A stretch of 21,175 bases of DNA from Parcubacteria group bacterium (GTDB lineage: Bacteria; Patescibacteriota; Minisyncoccia; Phycocordibacterales; GCA-002724975). Shown here piece by piece: positions 1-9,394 of the stretch. The notes beneath the pieces were generated by a model. It saw only the letters and a list, made by a program, of their open reading frames with translations, had not been told where the DNA came from and made no database searches. The translations under genes were made by a program, and so were the position numbers. Position 1 is the first letter of the stretch, and every line of letters begins with the position of its first letter. Location: the NCBI GenBank assembly GCA_002724975.1, contig PBQF01000065.1, positions 1-21,175 of the forward strand. Direction: 5' to 3'.

Positions 1-30
1 ACGGCTGATGGAAAGTCGTACAGCATAAAG

Positions 31-744
31 ATGAGTCTTATAAATAAGATGGCTGTCCTTGTCTTTGGTACGCCACATATATGGTTTCGAATGAGAGCTA
101 GAATTCTCCTTTCAATATTTAAAAATGTTCCAAAAAACAAAGAAATCTTAGATGCTGGCTGTGGTTACGGAATTGTTTCAATGACTCTAGCTAATATGGG
201 TTTTAAAAACCTAAATCTTATTGATCTTGATGAGAACAGAATCAATGGAATTAATAGGAATATAAGTGAGTATTCAAAACTCCAAAATATTAAGACAATG
301 ATTGGCTCACTAACAAACCTGCCTCTACAAAATGAATCATTTGACATAGTGATGAGCTCTGAAGTAATAGAGCATATTAAAGAAGATAAAAAAGCATTTA
401 GTGAATTATCAAGAGTTTTAAGGAAAAATGGGACTTTAATAATCACAACTCCTGAACATTCAAAAAGTAATTCCCTAGATTACAAACAATATAATCATGA
501 AAAACCTGGCTATACAATTGAAGAATTCAAAGAATTAGCCAAAGAAAATAATTTAGTAATTAAAAATGTAATTCACTATATATATACTCCAGCTAAAAAA
601 ATGATAGACTTCCTTAATTGTTTTACATCAAAACCAGTCGTAGCCCTTCTTTTCTACCCTCTTTATTTTTTATCTATACTAGATAAGCACTTAAAAATAG
701 GTGAATCAAATTCAATTGTGGTAGTTTTTGAAAAGATTACCTAA
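31..744 (+). CDS. Class I SAM-dependent methyltransferase
   Basis: Methyltransferase of the Methyltransf_11 type, about 237 residues. The SAM-binding motif I is visible as EILDAGCGYGIVS near residue 40, followed by an acidic strand end (LIDLDENRI) and the post-motif SFDIVMSSEVIEHI. The C-terminus has a hydrophobic segment (VVALLFYPLYFLSIL) that suggests membrane association. Its target is unknown; next to a glycosyltransferase cluster, a sugar, lipid or polyprenol intermediate is plausible, but this is inference. The start is uncertain: the same frame is open back to base 1, so the true start may lie left of the window. No Shine-Dalgarno precedes ATG 31 (AGCATAAAG). It converges with the next gene, and the two stop regions overlap by 8 bases (737-744). 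Confidence 0.85.
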   Translation: MSLINKMAVLVFGTPHIWFRMRARILLSIFKNVPKNKEILDAGCGYGIVSMTLANMGFKNLNLIDLDENRINGINRNISEYSKLQNIKTMIGSLTNLPLQNESFDIVMSSEVIEHIKEDKKAFSELSRVLRKNGTLIITTPEHSKSNSLDYKQYNHEKPGYTIEEFKELAKENNLVIKNVIHYIYTPAKKMIDFLNCFTSKPVVALLFYPLYFLSILDKHLKIGESNSIVVVFEKIT

Positions 745-1867
745 ATATTTTCTTATAGAAAATAAAATTCATAACACTTATAACCACACCGGCAATAACT
801 GCACTTAGCATGTACCAGAGTTCCAAATATTCAACTAAAACAAAAATTACTCCGGTATTAACTCCTAAACTTAATGTTATTGTCAAAATATAAAAGAAAG
901 CTTGATGATGAACTTTATCCAAAGCATGATTTCTAAATGTCCAGAATTTCTGTAGAAGAAAACTTACAAAAAGAGAAGCGACAAAAGATAATATTGATGA
1001 AGAAATATACCAAAGTGAGAAAATCTCAGTCAGAATAAAAAGAACTCCAAAGTTTGTAGTAGCAGCCACAATTCCAGAAATTAAATACCTAAATGGCATT
1101 CCAAAATCTTTAAAACCACTTGTACTATGATTCAAAACACTACCGACTAATGGTAATTTCGTTAATCTTCTCAGAAAGAGTTTAAATGGGGTCTTTAAAC
1201 CTTCAAGAATAATATGGCTAGACATCTTAGATTCACCCTCCCTTCTACTTCTAAAAATAATTGGATATTCAGAGAATTTTGCCCCTAAATCATTAATTAT
1301 ATGGAACTTAAACTCCATTAGATATGCGTAACCACTTGCTCCAATTTTCTCAAAATCAATCTTCCTGGCTGTGTCTGAATCAAGACAGGTAAAACCAGAA
1401 GTCATGTCTCTGACTCCTAAACCAGAAGCTAATCTAGGATAAATATTCCCATATTTACTGAGTAAAAGTCGCCATAACTCCCAACTTTCAACACCTCCAC
1501 CTTTAATATATCTAGACCCTAAAACAAGATTTGAATTCTTCATTAATTTAATAATTTCTGGAACATAACTGGGATGATGAGAGCCATCTGCATCCATGGT
1601 TATAATATACCTAACATCATTATTTTCTAGAACTTTTTTAAAAGCGTCTTTATATGCGGCGCCTAGCCCTTTTTTCTTTTTCCTTGAAAGGAGATGTACA
1701 TTGGGATATTTCAAAGAAAGTTCTTTTACAACATCTGCAGTTCCGTCAGGAGAACTATCGTCAATAACTAAAATATTAGCCTCTGGAACTAAATCCATAA
1801 GCTCAGGAATAATAATTGAGATATTTTCTCTCTCGTTATACGTTGGTATTAAAATAAAATCTTTCAT
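737..1867 (-). CDS. Polyprenol-phosphate mannose synthase (GT2) fused to GtrA-like membrane domain
   Basis: 376 residues with two domains. Residues 1 to about 235 are a GT2 dolichyl/polyprenol-phosphate mannosyltransferase: PTYNERENI at the N-terminus, VIDDSSPDGT near 35, and the metal-binding DAD at 92-94 inside MDADGSHHP. Family members transfer a sugar from a nucleotide donor to a lipid phosphate at the cytoplasmic membrane face. Residues about 255-376 are a GtrA/DPMS-like domain with four hydrophobic helices and the KFWTFR motif, thought to help flip the lipid-linked sugar. The fusion couples synthesis and translocation. It lies last in the minus-strand glycosyltransferase run, 37 bases after the preceding gene. 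No Shine-Dalgarno precedes ATG 1867 (CCTAATTAAT). The sugar identity cannot be told from sequence. Confidence 0.9.
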   Translation of the reverse strand: MKDFILIPTYNERENISIIIPELMDLVPEANILVIDDSSPDGTADVVKELSLKYPNVHLLSRKKKKGLGAAYKDAFKKVLENNDVRYIITMDADGSHHPSYVPEIIKLMKNSNLVLGSRYIKGGGVESWELWRLLLSKYGNIYPRLASGLGVRDMTSGFTCLDSDTARKIDFEKIGASGYAYLMEFKFHIINDLGAKFSEYPIIFRSRREGESKMSSHIILEGLKTPFKLFLRRLTKLPLVGSVLNHSTSGFKDFGMPFRYLISGIVAATTNFGVLFILTEIFSLWYISSSILSFVASLFVSFLLQKFWTFRNHALDKVHHQAFFYILTITLSLGVNTGVIFVLVEYLELWYMLSAVIAGVVISVMNFIFYKKIFR

Positions 1868-1904
1868 ATTAATTAGGATACTTTAACAAAAATCGTGAAT
1901 AAAT

Positions 1905-2936
1905 CTATAAAAGTCCATACAAAGAATTAGTAAGCTTTTTCAGACTATGCCCACTTTCAACATAAGCTCTATTTTTCGAAATATGATTTTTCCCACTATC
2001 ACTATCCATAGATAAGGCTTTCTTTATGACATCTGATATAACCTGAGGACTACTATCACTGAAAATAAAATCCTTTGGTAAAAAATCCTTAAGAGATTCA
2101 TTCAAAACCAAAACCAAAGTACCAGAAGACATTGATTCTACAATTGTTTTATCAAATGAACCAGATTCAGTTAAATTTATAAAAATTTCATGCTCATTAT
2201 AAAGACTTGGAGTTTCGTAATTTGGAACACTACCAATATACTGAACTTTACCTTTCATTTCTAAGTCTTTAGAAAGAACTTTAACTTTATTAAAATAATT
2301 TTCAGATCCTTCGCTCGCCTCCCCTGCGATAGTTAATTTGAAATCAATATTGTCTTGATCAAGAATTAATAGTGCCTCAATTAATTCTTTAAGTTTTTTG
2401 ACGGGAGAAATACGAGATAAAAATAATAATGAATTATCTTTTTTACTAATATTTTCATTTAATTTAAACAAATCTGTATTAATACCAACAGGCATTTTTA
2501 CTGATTTCCTAAATTTAGCCATAAATGCAAAAGGGGATGTGTAGAAAATATTGTCAGAAATATAAGTGGATATTCTAGCCCAAACAGAGCCATGAGAATG
2601 GTTATACCAGAGAGAGGTTCTCTTACCCCATAATTTCCATAAAAGCCCGCCTAAAGCCATATATTCAGCGTTCATATGGACTAAAACAGAGTCATAATTA
2701 CTCTTTTTATTCCAAATATATTTATAAAAATTAATAATATATTTGATTTTTGATCTTCCATTTTCTTTACCAAGTGACAAAACTTCCACATTTTCTGGTA
2801 AATCATAATTATTAACTTCAAGAGCAATAACAATAATGGAAGAATATTTTTTTGATAACTCTTTTATCCATCCATGAAAGAATCCAAGGACATCATCGTT
2901 CAAATCAACTTTTTGTGTAAGAATTAAAAGTCTCAT
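1905..2936 (-). CDS. GT4-family glycosyltransferase
   Basis: 343 residues with a GT-B fold. The C-terminal half is recognisable: LLFLSRISPVKKLKELIEAL opens the nucleotide-sugar domain, FKLTIAGEAS follows, and the acidic donor-binding region appears as ESGSFDKTIVESMSSG. The N-terminal acceptor domain is divergent. Donor and acceptor are unknown. Its ATG lies inside the stop of the upstream gene (shared ATGA at 2933-2936), so the two are probably translationally coupled. The GGAG just before the start is part of the upstream Ser-Trp-Arg-Ile codons and sits too close (about 3 bases) to be an efficient Shine-Dalgarno. Likely role: surface polysaccharide or lipid-linked glycan assembly. Confidence 0.87.
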   Translation of the reverse strand: MRLLILTQKVDLNDDVLGFFHGWIKELSKKYSSIIVIALEVNNYDLPENVEVLSLGKENGRSKIKYIINFYKYIWNKKSNYDSVLVHMNAEYMALGGLLWKLWGKRTSLWYNHSHGSVWARISTYISDNIFYTSPFAFMAKFRKSVKMPVGINTDLFKLNENISKKDNSLLFLSRISPVKKLKELIEALLILDQDNIDFKLTIAGEASEGSENYFNKVKVLSKDLEMKGKVQYIGSVPNYETPSLYNEHEIFINLTESGSFDKTIVESMSSGTLVLVLNESLKDFLPKDFIFSDSSPQVISDVIKKALSMDSDSGKNHISKNRAYVESGHSLKKLTNSLYGLL

Positions 2937-4039
2937 ATTCTCCAGCTTTTTTTATAAGCGTCTAAATACTCAAATTTATTTTTATAAATGAGTCTCTCGG
3001 AAACATTCAATGAATTCTTTTTAAGTTTTTCATAAAGACTCTCGTCCTCTATTAATTTAGTTAATGAGTCTCTTAAACATCCAAAGTCCTCAACGGGACA
3101 GACCAGTGCATTAGTATTATTAATTAGAATGTCTCCGGCAATCCCAACATCTGTTGTCACAACAGGAAGCCCTAAAGAAGATGCTTCTATTAATGAAAGT
3201 CCATAACCTTCATAAAGAGAAGTTGATAAAAGAACATCAGATGTTTTGTAATAAGAAATTAAATCGTCACGCCACCCTTCAAAGAAAACATTTTTATTAA
3301 TTCCCAACTTTTTTGATTCCCCAACTAAGTTTTTTCTCTCTCGACCATCCCCTACAATTACTAATGCAATATCTTTGTGTTTTTTAATCAGTCCCTTAAA
3401 AACTTTTAAAGCAAGACTTACTCTTTTTTCTTCCTCTAATCGAGTCGTCATTAAAATTATTTTAGAAAATGTTGGGAATCTATCGTGGACATCAAAAAGT
3501 GCTTCCTTGGATTCATTCTTTTCGAGATCAACGAATATAGGCAAAATTGTAATTTTAGCTTTTAACTTGTAATCCTTCAGAGATTTTTTAATTTTAGTTG
3601 AAACAACTCTTATTAAATCTGCTTTAGGAAGAGTAATACCTGCAAGAATAAGCCTAATCTTATTTAAAAAACTCTTTTTAAAATAAGGATTCTTGAAATC
3701 AGTATGAATTTGAATCTGGAATTTTGTCTTTAAAAACCTTGAAATCAGAAACCCAGCCAAACCACTCTCAAAAGGGTCTTGTGAGCTTACAAGGTCAATT
3801 TCAGCCATTTTTCGCCCTATTTTATAGGCATCCCAGATATAAAACCATTTATTTGAAGAATTTGTGGGTATGGCCCAAGTATTGCCTGAAAGCTGTTTTA
3901 TCTTTAAACCAAGGGATTTCTGAGTGAAAACTATGACATAATACTCATTAACTAAAGAACCATAGTCAACAACTCTCTTTTTGACATTGCTTGTTTCATC
4001 AAATATTTTCCTGTCTGACCCTATTGTTAATATATTCAT
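2933..4039 (-). CDS. GT4-family glycosyltransferase
   Basis: 368 residues, GT-B fold. Visible motifs are LMTTRLEEEKRVSLALKVF at the start of the C-terminal domain, LVIVGDGRERKNL, VFFEGWRDD, and the EX7E-type motif in SLYEGYGLSLIEASSLG, followed by PVVTTDVGIAGDIL. These place it in the GT4 (Glycos_transf_1) group of retaining transferases. The N-terminal half contains a plausible Rossmann acceptor domain (LDLVSSQDPFESGLAGF-like region). It shares a 4-base ATGA overlap with both neighbours (4036-4039 upstream, 2933-2936 downstream), so the three transferases form one coupled operon. No Shine-Dalgarno is present; the region before the ATG is A-rich. Confidence 0.9.
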   Translation of the reverse strand: MNILTIGSDRKIFDETSNVKKRVVDYGSLVNEYYVIVFTQKSLGLKIKQLSGNTWAIPTNSSNKWFYIWDAYKIGRKMAEIDLVSSQDPFESGLAGFLISRFLKTKFQIQIHTDFKNPYFKKSFLNKIRLILAGITLPKADLIRVVSTKIKKSLKDYKLKAKITILPIFVDLEKNESKEALFDVHDRFPTFSKIILMTTRLEEEKRVSLALKVFKGLIKKHKDIALVIVGDGRERKNLVGESKKLGINKNVFFEGWRDDLISYYKTSDVLLSTSLYEGYGLSLIEASSLGLPVVTTDVGIAGDILINNTNALVCPVEDFGCLRDSLTKLIEDESLYEKLKKNSLNVSERLIYKNKFEYLDAYKKSWRI

Positions 4040-6216
4040 ATTTTTTTCGAAATATTTAATATCTCCTCTGCAATTTCTTTATAACTATGTGCAAAATTAA
4101 ACCCTTCAATCTTTGCCTTTTGTTCTTTGTAACTTACTTCATCAGACAAAAACAAAATCTTTTCTTTGATATTTTCCTCTGATAAAGGACTGATGAAAAT
4201 ACCAATGTCTCCCACCCTGTCATGAATACCCGTATCTTCTGTCATAATAAATGGCTTATTAAAAGAAATCGCCTCCATAATTAAATTTGGACTAACTTCA
4301 CTAAAAGATGGAAGGATGACGGCATAACATTCAGAAATTTTTCTTAAAAGTTCTTCTCTTTTGAAACCAGAGAGGACATCGAGCTCTATGTCTTTTTGTA
4401 TTTCTTTAGCTTTTACGAAAGCTTGTTCCGTTCTTTTTATATTTTTCAAAATAATTTTCCTTCCAGCCCACAGAAAATTCTTTCTCTTGTAATTTTGTGA
4501 TTTATTTTTCTCCCCATAAAAATTTTCAACAATGTGACTCTTTTCAGCCTCCAGATTATAGACCTTATTGAAAATATTTTCCTGCCACTTGGTACTAAAG
4601 ATAATTGCATCCGCATTGTTTAGAACATAGTTTGTGAGATTAAATATTTTCCTACTTCTTTTTGAAAAAGATCCTTTGTGATTGTAAAAATCTGAAAGAA
4701 CAACCTCACCTTCTTTTCGATTAACATAGTCTTCCCAAAGAAAATCTCCACCAATTCTAATTAAAAGTTTTTTGCCTAAAGTATTTTTAACCCAGACTGA
4801 AGGAAGGCCAACGCTTAGAGTGTCGAGGGCTAAGATAAAGTCAGCTCCAAATGAATTAAAAAGAAGTCTAAAAAAATAAGCCAGATGTCTGATACCAGAA
4901 GGTAGTTTGCTCTCAATTCCATAGGAAACAGCTTTTACATCATGCCCCATCCCCTTTAATTCTTTTGATAAATTCCATGCATAATAAGCTGGACCTCCAA
5001 TTTGTGGAGGGAAAATACCGCTAGAAATAACAATTTTTTGAATGCAACCAGATTGCAAAACAAAGACCTTTTTACTCATTATTTTAGCTATCAAGTTCCA
5101 GTCGTAGCCCTTTGATGCCTCTTTGGCTTTGAGTATGATCTTTTCTCTTAATTCACTATTCTTCTCTAAAAATTTGATTCTCTCTGCGATACTCTCAGGA
5201 TTTCTGATTTCGCAAAAGAGCCCAGTTTCTTCATCAACTAAAAAGTCTGTAATACCACCAACCGGAGTTGCTATAACCGGAATACCAGCTGCAAAACTCT
5301 CTATAAAAGAATTCCCCATACCCTCTGAAATGGATGGTCTTACAAAATAATCTGAAATTTTTAAATATTTTGGAATCTCCTTGTTGTCAACAAAACCTAA
5401 AAACTTCACCCTGTTATAAACACCTTCTTTTTCTGCCAAATTTTGAAGTTTATAAAGAAGCGGGCCTGTTCCTAGAATTAAAAGCTTATATTTTTTGGGA
5501 AGATGAGAGAGAGAAGAAATAATGTCATTAATAGCATTCTTATCAACAAGTCTTGATGTTGTAATAATAGTTTTTTCGTCATTTTTTATCTCTAGTTTTT
5601 CTCTAAGAGCATCCAATTTATCTTCTTGATAATTTTTTGTAAAATTTTTCAAATCAACACCATTAGGAATAATATCAATTGGTCCTTTAAAGTTATTTTG
5701 CTCAACTCTCTTTTTCAAATAAGTACTAATGGTAATAGCTCTGTCAGCAAATCTAAAAGGCATTGTATGCCATGGTTTGATGAGTATCTTGTATAGAAAA
5801 TTATTCCCAAAAACATATCTCTTCAAATATTCTTCTTCGTCTCCTTCTTGTATTGTTAAAACAAGTGGAACTTTTTTACAAAAAAATTTAAATACCGAAG
5901 CTGCAACAGCCGCCTGATTAGCCATAACCGCCCACGAAACATCATATTTATTTTTTTTATGAAGGGAGAGTGCTTTTAAAAAACCAAAAGTTGAAATTGC
6001 AAATTTATCAAAAGTCTCAAGGCCCAGACCAACACGATAAACATTAACATTACCTATTTTTTCAAACCTTTTCTGATTTGAATTAAGCTTGGCCGTAACC
6101 ATGTCAAAAGAAGCCTCTTTGGGAGGAACTCTATCGGTAATTTCTTTTATAGCGACCTCTGCCCCGCCTACAAAATCAGGGTAGTAAGCCAGTGAAAAAA
6201 TAAGTATTTTCTTCAT
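4036..6216 (-). CDS. Double glycosyltransferase: two GT4 modules in one chain
   Basis: 726 residues, about twice the usual GT4 length. Module 1 (about 1-385) starts with FSLAYYPDFVGGAEVAIKEI, has IIPNGVDLKNF near 185, TTSRLVDKNAINDI, and the donor motif SEGMGNSFIESFAAG followed by PVIATPVGGITDFL. Module 2 (about 390-726) restarts with KIVISSGIFPPQIGGPAYYA, which looks like a normal GT4 N-terminus, and ends with LPSFSEVSPNLIMEAISFN. Module 1 keeps the canonical E...E spacing; module 2 has SEVSPNLIMEA, also compatible with activity. The junction (around SGCIQKIV) reads as a fusion of two formerly separate genes. It is the first gene of the coupled glycosyltransferase operon, preceded by a terminator-like hairpin. 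The two modules could make consecutive linkages; this is inference. Confidence 0.9.
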   Translation of the reverse strand: MKKILIFSLAYYPDFVGGAEVAIKEITDRVPPKEASFDMVTAKLNSNQKRFEKIGNVNVYRVGLGLETFDKFAISTFGFLKALSLHKKNKYDVSWAVMANQAAVAASVFKFFCKKVPLVLTIQEGDEEEYLKRYVFGNNFLYKILIKPWHTMPFRFADRAITISTYLKKRVEQNNFKGPIDIIPNGVDLKNFTKNYQEDKLDALREKLEIKNDEKTIITTSRLVDKNAINDIISSLSHLPKKYKLLILGTGPLLYKLQNLAEKEGVYNRVKFLGFVDNKEIPKYLKISDYFVRPSISEGMGNSFIESFAAGIPVIATPVGGITDFLVDEETGLFCEIRNPESIAERIKFLEKNSELREKIILKAKEASKGYDWNLIAKIMSKKVFVLQSGCIQKIVISSGIFPPQIGGPAYYAWNLSKELKGMGHDVKAVSYGIESKLPSGIRHLAYFFRLLFNSFGADFILALDTLSVGLPSVWVKNTLGKKLLIRIGGDFLWEDYVNRKEGEVVLSDFYNHKGSFSKRSRKIFNLTNYVLNNADAIIFSTKWQENIFNKVYNLEAEKSHIVENFYGEKNKSQNYKRKNFLWAGRKIILKNIKRTEQAFVKAKEIQKDIELDVLSGFKREELLRKISECYAVILPSFSEVSPNLIMEAISFNKPFIMTEDTGIHDRVGDIGIFISPLSEENIKEKILFLSDEVSYKEQKAKIEGFNFAHSYKEIAEEILNISKKI

Positions 6217-6227
6217 CCTTAATCACC

Positions 6228-6262
6228 AAAAAATGGCTCTGTTAATACAACTTTCGAGCCAT
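6228..6262 (-). terminator. Rho-independent terminator between surface-protein gene and GT operon
   Basis: On the minus strand ATGGCTC (6262-6256) pairs with GAGCCAT (6239-6233) around a 16-base loop and is followed by a run of T. It lies in the 68-base gap after the lamin-tail protein gene and just before the double-GT start, so it probably ends the upstream transcription unit. The stem is only 7 bp with a long loop, hence moderate confidence. Confidence 0.55.
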
Positions 6263-6284
6263 ATCAAAGGTTCTTATATAAAAA

Positions 6285-7637
6285 CTACTCTATTATGGTA
6301 AATCCTTCAACTGTCTTATCTTTATTCATCAAAAGAACGCCAAAAATGGAAATCAAGATTATGCCTATCAGTGCCAAAATCCACTTATCAATAAAACTTT
6401 CTCTTCCTTCATTAGATGTTTGTAACGGTTCATTTAGGACTGCGGTAGCGGTTAATTGTGCTTCTTCTATAGGATTTTTAGCTTCATTTTTCACTATTTC
6501 CTGAACAGTTGGTACTGAAGTCTCGGGTGTTGCAACCGCAACAGACACTGCGACAGGACTGTTGTTAAATTCATATGCCCTTCTTCCATTTGGATATAAA
6601 AGTCTCGTCGACTTCATACTTCCATTTAAATTTGTTATTTCATTTGAAAAGGTTATTTCTCCTCCAGACCTTATATAAGTATTCTTAGGAATAATAAAGA
6701 AATCTTCTCTCACTTGTAAAATCCAAAGTGAAATGTTCAGCTCTTTTTTAGAATCATTTCCTATTTTTATAAAACCCTTATTAGATTCGACTATAAAGAT
6801 ACTAGAGGGAATGACCTCTATATAAATTTTTTCATTTGTTGTAAAAGATTCAGAACTAACATCAAGAAAAATAATATATTCCCCTGGATAAATATAGTTA
6901 TGAAGAACTTTCTCTCCTTCTTTTATACTTCCGTCACCAAAATTCCAGAAATGCTTAGCATTCTCCAATTTTTCTCCTTCAACCCCAAGACTCTCGGCCT
7001 CAAAAAATGAATCTGCGCCAGAAAGAACAATCCTTTCTCCTAAAATTCTTGTACTGATTGTTCCTGTTGGGAAATTTACTGGTTCAATGTATGCGCCACT
7101 AGAACCACTTGGTGTTTCTTCATCCGAACTTTCCTCGCTACTTCCTGAACTTGAAGTATAAACTCCAGGATTTGGAGAACTAGCCAACCAAGTTCCATTA
7201 TTCTTTTGTAAAGAACTGCCATCACCTTGTGCTCCCCAATCGGTAATATAATTAACTAAATCAACGTCAGATAAATCTGGATTTCTAATTGAAATTGACT
7301 CCCCTGTGTTTTTTAGAGAGAAAGAACTATCAAAAATTACTCCACTAAACCCAGACCAGTCTGATAAGAATTTGGAAGGATTATCAGCAAGAATAGCACT
7401 AGAATTAGCGCTCAAATTAGAATCGCCCTGAAAAATAACCAAACCATGATTACTACCATTTTCAAAAAACTTCCAAGTAGAAAGATCAATTGAATCTGTT
7501 GTGATATTTGTTATCTCAATCCACTCCCTACCAGAATCACTACCCTCAAGGTCATACATGATTTCTGTAATTATAATTTGAGCAAAAGTTATTAGCGGAA
7601 TAAAAAACACTAAGGAGAATACCCCAAAGTATTTCAT
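6285..7637 (-). CDS. Secreted/anchored surface protein: lamin-tail domain, PKD domain, C-terminal TM anchor
   Basis: 450 residues. A signal peptide is visible (MKYFGVFSLVFFIPLITFAQ). Directly after it is a lamin-tail (LTD) domain: IIITEIMYDLEGSD, GREWIEITN, SFSLKNTGESISI, then SSPNPGVY at its end. A Ser/Glu-rich linker follows (about 165-185), then a PKD-like domain with the typical HFWNFGDGS core and LHNYIYPGEYIIFLDV. A second beta-rich, LTD-like segment (about 285-350) comes next, then a linker and one transmembrane helix near the C-terminus (WILALIGIILISIFGVLLM). The topology suggests an extracytoplasmic protein held by its C-terminus. Its ATG overlaps the stop of the upstream ATPase gene (TAATG), implying coupled expression. 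LTD and PKD domains are adhesion or substrate-binding modules; the ligand is unknown. Confidence 0.85.
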   Translation of the reverse strand: MKYFGVFSLVFFIPLITFAQIIITEIMYDLEGSDSGREWIEITNITTDSIDLSTWKFFENGSNHGLVIFQGDSNLSANSSAILADNPSKFLSDWSGFSGVIFDSSFSLKNTGESISIRNPDLSDVDLVNYITDWGAQGDGSSLQKNNGTWLASSPNPGVYTSSSGSSEESSDEETPSGSSGAYIEPVNFPTGTISTRILGERIVLSGADSFFEAESLGVEGEKLENAKHFWNFGDGSIKEGEKVLHNYIYPGEYIIFLDVSSESFTTNEKIYIEVIPSSIFIVESNKGFIKIGNDSKKELNISLWILQVREDFFIIPKNTYIRSGGEITFSNEITNLNGSMKSTRLLYPNGRRAYEFNNSPVAVSVAVATPETSVPTVQEIVKNEAKNPIEEAQLTATAVLNEPLQTSNEGRESFIDKWILALIGIILISIFGVLLMNKDKTVEGFTIIE

Positions 7638-9394
7638 TATTTTACATCCAGCACTTTTCTCAAAACGTCCTCTGGAACTTCGTCCGGATGTTTGTTAGAC
7701 ACTTGGTTTGGCTGGGGTTGCGTAGATTGTATTGGAGTTTTTGTTTCTACTTTTTGTTTCTGCTCTCCTTCTGCTACCTTTCCACTTTCTGGATGCTTTG
7801 AATGAACATCCTTCAGAACAGTCGACAAAGCCTGGCGCAATTCGTCAACATTTTCTTTCGAAGGATTCTTTTTCTTGTCGTCCTTCTTAGGCCTTAAATG
7901 TTCTAATGACATGGTTTTTTTCAACTTTTTCTCCCTATCGATTGCATTTCCAGAAGACTGAGGTATGTTTCTTTTTAAATTTTCAGGAGTCTGTCCACCA
8001 GAAGCATCTTTGCCAAACCCTGGTTTCTCTCTTGGACGATTAAATCTCTGTTCTCTGTCTCCCGTTTTCTGTCTTCTATCTTCCATCTTCGGTTTTTTAT
8101 CTTCCGTCTCGTGCCATTTAGTAATATTATCCTCGACAATATCTCTCTTTTGGGAAAATTGTTTTCTGGAACGGTCTATGACCATATCCTTATACGAAAC
8201 TCTAGGAAGTTCATATGGAGGTATGCCTATGGCGGAAAAAGGGCGAGACCCAACTTCATCAATCATCAGCTTTAAATACATCTGATAACGGCCAAGATTA
8301 ACTAAGTCTACGGCTTCAAACTCTGGGGCAAATTCCTTTTCCAGAACTTCGGCGTCATAAGCTCCAACTCTAAACGTAATCATTGTTCCGACATTACCAA
8401 AAACGGCGTCCCTGACCTCTTCTGACATTTGTTCAATATATTGATGAGCTATAGATAGATTAAGTTTATATTTCCTTGCCTCCGAGAGAATCCCAGCAAA
8501 AGATTCATTGGCAAAAGACTGAAATTCGTCAACATATAGATAGAAATTAGGAAGTTTGCTCATCTCAACTAGAGAAACATCTGACCGCGACATAGAGGCC
8601 AAGTAAATCTTAGTAATTAAGAAACTGCCTAAAAGATTGGCATTATCCTCCCCCACCAAGCCTTTTGAAAGATTAACAATGATAATCTTTTTTTCGTCCA
8701 TCATCTTTCTTATATCAAAAGAAGACTCGGGCTGACCGATAATATTTCTGACGAGGGGGTTGGATATAAACTGCCCGACTTTATTTTGTATAGCGGCCGT
8801 TGCTTCAGTTGCAAACTTGTCAGAATACTTAGCATATTCATTTTCCCAAAAAGCTTTGACAGAAACATCTGTGACATTGTCTACAACTTTTTTACGGTAA
8901 GCTTTATCTGCAAAGATTCTATTAACACCCAAAAGAGTGGCGTTTGGATATTCAAGCAGAGCAAGTAAGGCGTTATTTAAAAGGTACTCCATTCGAGCAC
9001 TCCATTGCTCTGCCCAAATCTTTTTGAAAGCAGTCATCAGACCACTTACCACTAAGTGTCTTTTGTTCGCACCGACATCCTCCATAATATTGAAGGAAAT
9101 GGGATTCTCCATATCAAAGGGAGCAAGATAAAGGACATCGTCAATCCTGTTCTCTGGAATAAAATCTAAAAGAAGCTCTGCCGATTTGCCATGAGGATCT
9201 ATAAAAGCAATGCCTTCGCCATTTTTGATGTCTTGGATTGCCATAACCTCAAGAAGGTTGGACTTTCCCATTCCGGTTTTACCTATGACATAGACGTGTT
9301 TTTGTCTATCTTCGGCTCTAATACCAAACTTGGTCTGCTTGCCTCTATAATCAGTAAGGCCAAAATACGTTTTTTTATTTGGGTCATACATCAT
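7637..9394 (-). CDS. TraG/TraD/VirB4-like P-loop ATPase (type IV secretion coupling-type)
   Basis: 585 residues. Walker A is GKTGMGKS at 38-45; Walker B is LYVDEF at 286-291 in NFYLYVDEFQSF. Also visible are FIDPHGKSAELLL and the C-terminal ATPase block (SIAHQYIEQMSEEVRDAVFGNVG, given here only as key positions 305-330). This is the cytoplasmic ATPase core of coupling proteins that move DNA or protein through type IV secretion or pilus machines; no N-terminal membrane helices are encoded, so membrane contact would need a partner. From about residue 425 the chain becomes charged and low-complexity, with an odd Lys/Glu/Arg/Gln repeat tract (MEDRRQKTGDREQR). Start is ATG 9394 or the adjacent ATG 9391; there is no Shine-Dalgarno. 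Its stop overlaps the surface-protein start. Confidence 0.85.
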   Translation of the reverse strand: MMYDPNKKTYFGLTDYRGKQTKFGIRAEDRQKHVYVIGKTGMGKSNLLEVMAIQDIKNGEGIAFIDPHGKSAELLLDFIPENRIDDVLYLAPFDMENPISFNIMEDVGANKRHLVVSGLMTAFKKIWAEQWSARMEYLLNNALLALLEYPNATLLGVNRIFADKAYRKKVVDNVTDVSVKAFWENEYAKYSDKFATEATAAIQNKVGQFISNPLVRNIIGQPESSFDIRKMMDEKKIIIVNLSKGLVGEDNANLLGSFLITKIYLASMSRSDVSLVEMSKLPNFYLYVDEFQSFANESFAGILSEARKYKLNLSIAHQYIEQMSEEVRDAVFGNVGTMITFRVGAYDAEVLEKEFAPEFEAVDLVNLGRYQMYLKLMIDEVGSRPFSAIGIPPYELPRVSYKDMVIDRSRKQFSQKRDIVEDNITKWHETEDKKPKMEDRRQKTGDREQRFNRPREKPGFGKDASGGQTPENLKRNIPQSSGNAIDREKKLKKTMSLEHLRPKKDDKKKNPSKENVDELRQALSTVLKDVHSKHPESGKVAEGEQKQKVETKTPIQSTQPQPNQVSNKHPDEVPEDVLRKVLDVK

